Shown here: positions 55,503 through 64,000 of the stretch, piece by piece
Layout of the letters: the number at the start of each line of letters is the position of its first letter
Position numbering within the stretch: the stretch's first letter is position 1
Source of the DNA: Morella rubra
Lineage: Eukaryota > Streptophyta > Magnoliopsida > Fagales > Myricaceae
Direction of reading: 5' to 3'
Assembly: GCA_003952965.2 (NCBI GenBank)
Contig: CM025854.1
Coordinates: 17,579,959 to 17,643,958 of the forward strand
Length of the DNA: 64,000 nucleotides
Position numbers and translations under genes: made by a program
The notes under the pieces: generated by a model
What the model saw: only the letters and a program-made list of their open reading frames with translations
Database searches by the model: none
Told to the model about the DNA's origin: nothing

Positions 55503-56590
55503 TGAATAAACCAAGTTTAGACTCAATCTATACCTAGAGGGGTGAATAGGTATTTAAAAATACTTTTACAATCACCTATAAAAAATCAAAATGATTTTTC
55601 AAGACACAAACTTAAATCAGAATCTTTAATATTCCTTCGTCACACACAACTTCTAATCGGAAATACAATATGCTTTCAATCTCTTCAATTGAACAAGATT
55701 ATCAAATCTTTCTTTAATCCAAACAACATATAAAAGAAATTATATAACCTTTCAATCGATATTGAAATTATATAACCTTTCAATCAAGATTGTCAATCTA
55801 GCAATCTGGATTAAGGAAATACAAAATCAATCACAAGATTAAGAGATAAGGATAGAGAGATAATCAAGCACACAACAAACACCAAATTTTTGTTGACAAA
55901 AATAAAACCACTTAAAGAACCTCATCAAAGAGAGAAACACTTTGGGTGAGGTCACCACCAAAATGAACCAAAATTAATCCACTATGAATCCGCAATCTTA
56001 CAACTAGTGATCCTTAGCGCAAAGCCCCTTTGCCTATTTTCAAGATATCAATTCGTAAGACATCAAAGTGCCACACTTGTACCAGAGCACACGAACGACG
56101 ATCAGAACCTCTGAACCTTTTTGCAGTAGATTCTCATACGAAATCGCATAAGCCTTTCAATGGAAGTCCAGGTACTCACCCCCATTGGAACTCTAGCTAC
56201 TCACCCCTGTAAAAACTCTTGAAAGATCCTCACAAGGATATGGTGATGATCTTGGTGATTTTTCGTAAAGAAAAATATTTTTACAATCAAACTCTCAAAA
56301 TTTCTTTCCTACAAATTCTTAAAAATTTTGCTTCCCAAACATCCTTTAACTCTTGGAGGATGTGAAAGTAAAAAAAAAAGAGTTTGAAAAGAAGATTTTT
56401 GCAAGAAAAGTTTTTATAGATTTTTGTAAAAGTTTTTTTGGTTTTGTATTGTTTTTCAATTAAAATAAAAATATACTTGAATTACTTTATATATATATAC
56501 CATATTCACTAAATTAGCACTGTCACTGCTTCAAAAATCTCTTTGAATGCAAGTACTCCACCTGAATCTGTTCTTTAAAATCATGTACTA
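55503..56590 (-). mobile_element. LTR-like unit, Ty1/copia type, in arm R
   Basis: Inverted counterpart of 43020-44112. The LTR end reads TGAATAAACCAAGTTTAGAC on the + strand. Confidence 0.5.
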
Positions 56591-57118
56591 CTTGCTGTGT
56601 GGAAGAAGCATTTGCTTTCTGTACTTGGTCTTGTTATTAATCATGCTTTATTTTTATACCGATACTTTAATGGTTTCATAGTTTTGGATTTACATTTTCA
56701 CTTTTCTAATGGTTTACATTAGAATGAGAGTTTGCTTCTTTTTTTTTGTTTTTTCCTACTAGATTTCCAAGAGGTGTCCAAGGCTTCATCTTGTTCATCT
56801 CCTTTCAAGATTGGCTTACTTCAGAAAATTCAAGCTGCTGACAACCTTTCTCTCCTATTGATGACATTTCATGTGTAATTTTTCCTAATAATTTCGTTTA
56901 GGTTTTAAGGAAAAATATTAATCAGCAGTGTGATTGTGTCCTCAAAATTTTTTGAAGGGGAGAAATTGACACCAGTTAGTGTTAATGAGCTCTGATAGGC
57001 CATAAGTTGTAAGGTACAATAAGACTTGGCCACCCCTGGCTTGACCTGTCGCTGACATTTCAGCCTGGCCATTTAAATCTCCAGCTAGGAATCCTTGAGA
57101 GCTTAGACTCCTAACCAG

Positions 57119-57196
57119 ACACTCGAAGAGGACCTATATGATCGACATCCGATAAGAACCCATATGATCGATATTCGATAAGAACCTATATGATCG
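57119..57196. repeat. Three 26-bp tandem repeats in arm R
   Basis: Inverted counterpart of 42401-42478. Confidence 0.9.
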
Positions 57197-58548
57197 GAAG
57201 CTTTCACTCTCATAATCAAACTCCAAGACTTAGCTCTTTGAGGTATTAAACTTCCAATAGATTTGTGGTTCTCACACCCTTATAAAATCAAGGCACCATT
57301 TTCAGTTTTCTCCATGCTAAACACTTTTCTGAGATCTGATTGTGGCATTAGAGACTTGATCCGAGGCCACCCTTCTCGGTGATTCTTGCAGGACTGCTTG
57401 GTTATAACCTCTTGGTGATTCTCGAAATCATCAAGCTCAATCATTAAAAAAAAAGAGTTTTTGATATTCTCTGCATTTTATTAGCTTCATTCAAGTTTAT
57501 GTTAGTCTATTTTTATTTTGTATTGGTCACGTGCTTATGAGAGTTACAAGTTTTTTCCTACCAAAAGGCTCAGGGTGTCACCTAGTGTCGATGACCAGAA
57601 ATTATATCAAAAATTAGATGCCATTGATCTTTGTCCTTAGCAGAAAAGCATATTCCTTAATTTAGCTTCAACCACATCTTCCATCAACCCAATAAATTAG
57701 CTCATTGAGTGAAAAATTTGAGGAAGTTTTTCCCCTCTAATTCCCTAATGGTTTGCTTGAGATTCATATAGAAGATCTCAATCACTCCCTCTATCTTTAA
57801 GCATGTTTTGTTGTTTAATTTTTTTTAATAAATTTGAAGGCCTTAAAAAAATTGTGTTTGCAAATGGGTATACAAACAAAAAGCTATTCAATGTGCTAGA
57901 ATTTGAAACGGGTCTTAAACAGAGCTTGTGTATAAGAAATTTAACTTGGTAAGTAAACTCCAAACATCACATATAAACTAAGACATTTTTGGATTTATTG
58001 ACAAAATACTATATAGCTATTTAGATGTTCTATCCATAAAAATTCTTGTACATGAGATGATATGGTGCCTCGTTTATTTGGCTTATTGGTTAAATAGTCA
58101 GTTCCTTATATAGCGTTATGATCAACTGATTATAACTTGAAAAAAAAGTGATGTATCATGTGCTTCACATATTTTACCACATCAAAGTTCAGTGGAAAGT
58201 TGATTAGTTTTATTAATACACTACAAGTTCGAGGGTTAGATTGCTTAAACTTCAAACTTGGTCACCACTTCAAAACAATACCTCTTGAGCAGTTAAGGAT
58301 GGCTTTGTGTCTAACTACATTTATTTAAAATAACAATTTATTCAATTGAAAAAATACACGTAGCTTTTGAAAGCTCTTTTCAAAGGGCCGGATATAAAAA
58401 TTTCTGGACACAATGCCAAATTAAATTTCAAACACTCATAGTTATATAGGTTGTGGAGAAATATTTACTTTTTATAGAACATATTCTTAATTTGAAAAAA
58501 ATCTCTTTTTCTAGCACCAAGTACTTGATCCATAGAGGACTAGTACAA

Positions 58549-58740
58549 ATGAGTGTCCGAGTATGTCAATTTGGCAATCGATAGCTGGCCAGTATACCGA
58601 TCAAAAGACTAAGCCTGAGCAGCAGATCTTCTGGGCAATAGACAGTGTGCATCCGAGCATGTCAGATTTGGCAGTCGACTGTTAGCCAGGATACCGGTTA
58701 AGAGACGGAGCATGAGCAGTAGATCTTCTTGGCGGTAGAT
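58549..58740. repeat. 92-97 bp tandem duplication in arm R
   Basis: Inverted counterpart of 40856-41047. Confidence 0.8.
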
Positions 58741-60683
58741 AGGGTGATATACCACATATGTACAGTTTGAGTCGGTTGGCTCTCCCCATTCATTATCTTC
58801 GTTTCCTGAAAGTGCTCCTCCTTTGTTTTGAATTGAGTTGGTCGACTCTTCCCAGTTCATTGAGCTATCTTCAACTTGAGTCGGTTGACTCTCATCCCAT
58901 GCCTGGACTTGGGAACGAAATGATAGCTATTCTTGCATAGTTAAGAGTTAGACGCTATAATGCTACCTGTTGAAGCTACCGTAGAGTGGATTCAACACAA
59001 ACTTGAGGCGTTTGAGGCGTGAAAGTACTAATTTAAGAAAGTTATAATTGTGAGCATGGTATATCTATATATATAAAATAAATCAAGCATTTTTGTCAAC
59101 AATAGCCACATGCAATTGAAGTTCAAGTGAAAAACAACATAAAGACTTCTTCTTTTTTTTGAAAACCCATAAAAACTATTCTCACAAAAATTTTTCTTTT
59201 AAATATATTTTTTTACTCTCACATTTTTCAATAGTTAGGATGATGTTAGGGAAGCAAAATTTTTAAAGAATTTTGACTTTATAGAGAAAATCTTGTGAGT
59301 TTGACTTTTTATGGGGTTTTGTAAAATGTTGGTGAAAAAAAAAATGTTTGATTGTAAAAATATTTTTGTGGATATTTGTTAAAAAGCAATGAGAAAAAAA
59401 GATTTGATAAAACTTTGGAATGAAAAGTAATAGAGTTTGTTAAAATGTGAGAAAAAGATGTAGGTTGAAAAAGTGTTAGAATTTGTGTGAAATTTTTGAG
59501 ATTTTAATATGTGGTTATAAAAATTTTGAAGTTTTTGAATTTTTTTTTTTTCAGAAAGTTGAACTTTTTCCTTTCAAACATGATTTGGGAAACAAAATTT
59601 TAAGAGTTTTTAGTTGTAGGAGAAAATTTTGGGATTTTACTTTTTTATGGGTGTGTAAAATTGTGAAAAATTTTAAGAATATTAAATAATTTTATTGGAG
59701 TTTTTCAAAATAAGAGAGAGAATGTGTTTGATAGATTTAATAAGAAAGCAATTAAAAAATTAGAGAGATTAAAATTTTATTAAAGTTGTGTGAAAATGTG
59801 TTGAAATTTTTGTGAAAATTTAGAATTGTGATTTTTAGTTATAAAAAATTTAACATTTTGAAATTTTTTTTCAAAACATTTCTATTTTGAAACACCAAAA
59901 AAAAAAAAATATTCAAAAAATTTCTTATCATTACAAAAAAATATTTTCATAAACACAAATAAACATAGCTCTAGATATGTGAATCACTTTTTACTAACTT
60001 TAGTTTAATTGATTTTTTTTTTTGATGAGATGCTTTTATGTTTCATAAAGATTGTAGGATTGTATTCTACCTCCACTTCTGATAATTCGTGTTTTTCATT
60101 ATATATTTTCTATTCGGTCTTATTCAACACATGGTGGACATTTTAAAGATATTTTTATCTGTTTATGTTAGTCGATTTATGTGTTACTATTTTGGCCTCT
60201 ATATAGAAATGTACATGACTTCTTTACCAACTATAAGTCACCTTTAAATGAAATTCTTTTTTTTTTTTTTACTGGTGTCTTATATTGCTTTGAATAATAA
60301 TGTTCTTCTCAAGTGATTCAAGAATATAATTTTTACAAATTTGAGATACAATTTTTATAAACGAAATTACATGTAAAACATAGGAAAAAAGAAGAGAAAA
60401 AAATGATCATTGAAAATTTATCAAAGCTAGCTCTTGCACTCACGACTCTTTGTATATTTATTAATCTGGTTATAAAACCCTTAAGTTTTATATTGTCCAC
60501 ATAAAATACATATTCTTTGCTTTTAGCTAGTTGTTACTATTGTTTTCCCGATAGGCCTGTGATAGTGTCTGCCTCATGTGGTCTAGCTTGCATACTTGAT
60601 GTGTAGAATATTCTTTATGCATGTTATTGTGTTTTATGTGTTTTAATTATACATATGTTTCATGTGTTATGATGCATTCATAG

Positions 60684-60767
60684 TTACGCAATTAGAAATT
60701 TTTTTTAGCGTAATTGATAGAAACCTTCTTCTAAGTTTTAACAATAAAATAAGACCTATGATTAAGC
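60684..60767. other. Junction between arm R and the third copy
   Basis: CTATGAATGCATCATAACAC on one side is mirrored at 60661-60683 on the other. The third copy's homology to arm L begins at about 60693 (GAAATTTTTTTTAG, with AGTAATAAAGCG shortened to AGCG). A perfect-contact palindrome is thus separated by under 90 bp. Confidence 0.85.
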
Positions 60768-63700
60768 CTATGAATGCATCATAACACATGAACACATATC
60801 GGGATATACCTTAAAACACATAAAACACAATAACATGCATAAAGAATATTCTACACATCAAGTATGCAAGCTAGACCACATGAGGCAGACACTATCACAG
60901 GCCTATCGGGAAAACAATAGTAACAACTAGCTAAAAGCAAAGAATATGTATTTTATGTGGACAATATAAAACTTAAGGGTTTTATAACCAGATTAATAAA
61001 TATACAAAGAGTCGTGAGTGCAAGAGCTAGCTTTGATAAATTTTCAATGATCATTTTTTTCTTCTTCTTTTTTCCTATGTTTTACATGTAATTTCGTTTA
61101 TAAAAATTGTATTCTCAAATTTGTAAAAATTATATTCTTGAATCACTTGAGAAGAACATTATTATTCAAAGCAATATAAGACACCAGTAAAAAAAAAAAA
61201 AAAGAATTTCATTTAAAGGTGACTTATAGTTCTATGTACATTTCTTATAGAGGCCAAAATAGTAACACATAATTCGACTAACATAAACAGATAAAAATAT
61301 CTTTAAAATGTCCACCATGTGTTGAATAAGACCGAATAGAAAATATATAATGAAAAACACGAATTATCAGAAGTGGAGGTAGAATACAATCCTACAATCT
61401 TTATGAAACATAAAAGCATCATCAAAAAAAAAAATCAATTAAACTAAAGTTAGTAAAAAGTGATTCACATATCTAGAGCTATGTTTATTTGTGTTTATGA
61501 AAATATTTTTTTTGTAATGATAAAATTTTTTGAATTTTTTTTTTTTTTGGTGTTTCAAAATAGAAATGTTTTGAAAAAAAATTTCAAAATGTTAAATTTT
61601 TTATAACTAAAATCACAATTCTAAATTTTCACAAAAATTTCAACACATTTTCACACCAACTTTAATAAATTTTTAAATCTCTCTAATTTTTTTTAATTGC
61701 TTTCTTATTAATCTATCAAATTCTCTCTTCTTAGTTTGAAAAACTCCAATAAAATTATTTAAAATTTTCACAATTTTTACACACCCATAAAAAGTAAACT
61801 CCCAAAATTTTCTCCTACAACTAAAAACTCTTAAAATTTTTGTTTCCCAAATCATGTTTTGAAAGGAAAAAAGTTCAACTTTCTGAAAAAAAAAAATTCA
61901 AAAACTTCAATTTTTAACCACATATTAAAATCTCAAAAATTTCACACAAATTCTAACACTTTTCACACCTACATCAAATTTTTTCTCATCTTAACTTTTA
62001 CAAACTCTATTACTTTTTCATTCCAAAGTTTTATCAAATCTTTTTTTCTCATTGCTTTTAACAAATATAAAAATATTTTACAATCAAACATTTTTAAATA
62101 TTTTCACCAACATTTTACAAACCCCATAAAAAGTCAAACTCACAAATTTTCTCTATAAAGTCAAAATTCTTAAAAATTTTGCTTCCCTAACATCATCCTA
62201 ACTATTGAAAAATGTGAGAGTAAAAAAATATATTTAAAAGAAAAATTTTGTGAGAATAGTTTTTATGGGTTTTCAAAAAAAAGAAGTCTTTATGTTGTTT
62301 TTCACTTGAACTTCAATTGCATGTGGCTATTGTTGACAAAAATGCTTGATTTATTTTATATATATAGATATACCATGCTCACAATTATAACTTTCTTAAA
62401 TTAGTACTTTCACGCCTCAAACGCCTCAAGTTTGTGTTGAATCCACTCTACGGTAGCTTCAACAGGTAGCATTATAGCGTCTAACTCTTAACTATGCAAG
62501 AATAGCTATCATTTCGTTCCCAAGTCCAGGCATGGGATGAGAGTCAACCGACTCAAGTTGAAGATAGCTCAATGAACTGGGAAGAGTCGACCAACTCAAT
62601 TCAAAACAAAGGAGGAGCACTTTCAGGAAACGAAGATAATGAATGGGGAGAGCCAACCGACTCAAACTGTACATATGTGGTATATCACCCTATCTACCGC
62701 CAAGAAGATCTACTGCTCATGCTCCGTCTCTTAACCGGTATCCTGGCTAACAGTCGACTGCCAAATCTGACATGCTCGGATGCACACTGTCTATTGCCCA
62801 GAAGATCTGCTGCTCAGGCTTAGTCTTTTGATCGGTATACTGGCCAGCTATCGATTGCCAAATTGACATACTCGGACACTCATTTGTACTAGTCCTCTAT
62901 GGATCAAGTACTTGGTGCTAGAAAAAGAGATTTTTTTCAAATTAAGAATATGTTCTATAAAAAGTAAATATTTCTCCACAACCTATATAACTATGAGTGT
63001 TTGAAATTTAATTTGGCATTGTGTCCAGAAATTTTTATATCCGGCCCTTTGAAAAGAGCTTTCAAAAGCTACGTGTATTTTTTCAATTGAATAAATTGTT
63101 ATTTTAAATAAATGTAGTTAGACACAAAGCCATCCTTAACTGCTCAAGAGGTATTGTTTTGAAGTGGTGACCAAGTTTGAAGTTTAAGCAATCTAACCCT
63201 CGAACTTGTAGTGTATTAATAAAACTAATCAACTTTCCACTGAACTTTGATGTGGTAAAATATGTGAAGCACATGATACATCACTTTTTTTTCAAGTTAT
63301 AATCAGTTGATCATAACGCTATATAAGGAACTGACTATTTAACCAATAAGCCAAATAAACGAGGCACCATATCATCTCATGTACAAGAATTTTTATGGAT
63401 AGAACATCTAAATAGCTATATAGTATTTTGTCAATAAATCCAAAAATGTCTTAGTTTATATGTGATGTTTGGAGTTTACTTACCAAGTTAAATTTCTTAT
63501 ACACAAGCTCTGTTTAAGACCCGTTTCAAATTCTAGCACATTGAATAGCTTTTTGTTTGTATACCCATTTGCAAACACAATTTTTTTAAGGCCTTCAAAT
63601 TTATTAAAAAAAATTAAACAACAAAACATGCTTAAAGATAGAGGGAGTGATTGAGATCTTCTATATGAATCTCAAGCAAACCATTAGGGAATTAGAGGGG

Positions 63701-64000
63701 AAAAACTTCCTCAAATTTTTCACTCAATGAGCTAATTTATTGGGTTGATGGAAGATGTGGTTGAAGCTAAATTAAGGAATATGCTTTTCTGCTAAGGACA
63801 AAGATCAATGGCATCTAATTTTTGATATAATTTCTGGTCATCGACACTAGGTGACACCCTGAGCCTTTTGGTAGGAAAAAACTTGTAACTCTCATAAGCA
63901 CGTGACCAATACAAAATAAAAATAGACTAACATAAACTTGAATGAAGCTAATAAAATGCAGAGAATATCAAAAACTCTTTTTTTTTAATGATTGAGCTTG
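60693..64000 (+). repeat. Third copy of the arm, direct to L and inverted to R, running off the window
   Basis: Corresponds to 38830 through about 42160 with an offset of about 21,837. The frames at 62492-62674, 62572-62823 and 63469-63654 are identical to those of arm L. Between 61200 and 62290 it has many short deletions, mostly in homopolymers, relative to L and R. It shares with R the extra TTTTTTCTTCTTCTTTTTTC segment (near 61052) missing from L. Confidence 0.93.
62693..62884. repeat. 92-97 bp tandem duplication in the third copy
   Basis: Direct counterpart of 40856-41047. Confidence 0.8.

Larger units (their letters stand above)
51899..60683 (-). repeat. Palindrome arm R (inverted copy of arm L)
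   Basis: Reverse complement of 38913-47717, with the same order of gene, solo LTR, LTR-like unit, 26-bp repeats and 92-bp duplication. Beside homopolymer indels there are real differences: near 56735-56775 several substitutions separate it from 42830-42890, and near 60370-60400 it has about 26 extra bases that arm L lacks but the third copy has. Confidence 0.95.

Overview
The window is transposon-rich nuclear DNA of a flowering plant, probably a eudicot. The evidence is spliced CACTA (En/Spm) genes, plant L1-type LINE and tRNA-derived SINE sequence, Ty1/copia LTRs, a PPR fragment, and AT-rich introns with GT-AG borders. There is no operon structure. Two assembly gaps (1,000 N at 27175-28174 and 99 N at 47718-47816) show this is a draft scaffold.

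Left part (1-14.6 kb): one decayed L1-type LINE on the + strand, covering ORF1 with its zinc knuckle, endonuclease, reverse transcriptase, zf-RVT and RNase H. Later insertions split it into pieces: a ~790-bp TIR element (301-1092), a 4.8-kb CACTA transposon (2035-6809), a 119-bp SINE (8898-9016), a copia-type solo LTR (10422-11561) and a truncated copia element (12680-~14455).

Middle (14.6-27.2 kb): mostly anonymous AT-rich sequence. It holds a SINE-like piece, one orphan terminal exon of a host gene, a tandemly doubled foldback repeat, and a second CACTA element (18940-22200, TSD CAG). The second CACTA has lost recognisable transposase but carries host-derived DNA: a promoter/5'UTR plus first exon resembling plant CDC48, and an apparently intact two-exon gene for a 52-residue protein. 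A 5'-truncated LINE copy lies at 25.35-26.24 kb.

Middle-right (28.2-38.8 kb): a decayed member of a local gene family (28.8 kb), then a PIF/Harbinger-like element (29341-31162) that has captured PPR-gene and 5'-exon sequence, a long-TIR element (32.1-34.5 kb), and a 5'-truncated copia fossil with a 3' LTR (36.6-38.1 kb).

Right part (38.8-64 kb): a large palindromic structure. Arm L (38913-47717) is repeated inverted as arm R (51899-60683) at very high identity, around a 4.2-kb spacer. A third copy (60693-64000, running off the window) is inverted relative to R with almost no spacer. Each full arm carries a small intron-less gene (146 residues, start MKFFTSCYRPEG) and the same solo LTR with TSD ATTTC. 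The spacer carries diverged, repeated pieces of the upstream region of that gene. Whether the palindrome is real or an assembly product is the main open question, because the inner end of arm L abuts a gap.

The only candidates for functional genes are the MKFF gene pair in the arms and the 52-residue gene inside the second CACTA element. Everything else coding is transposon-derived or broken.
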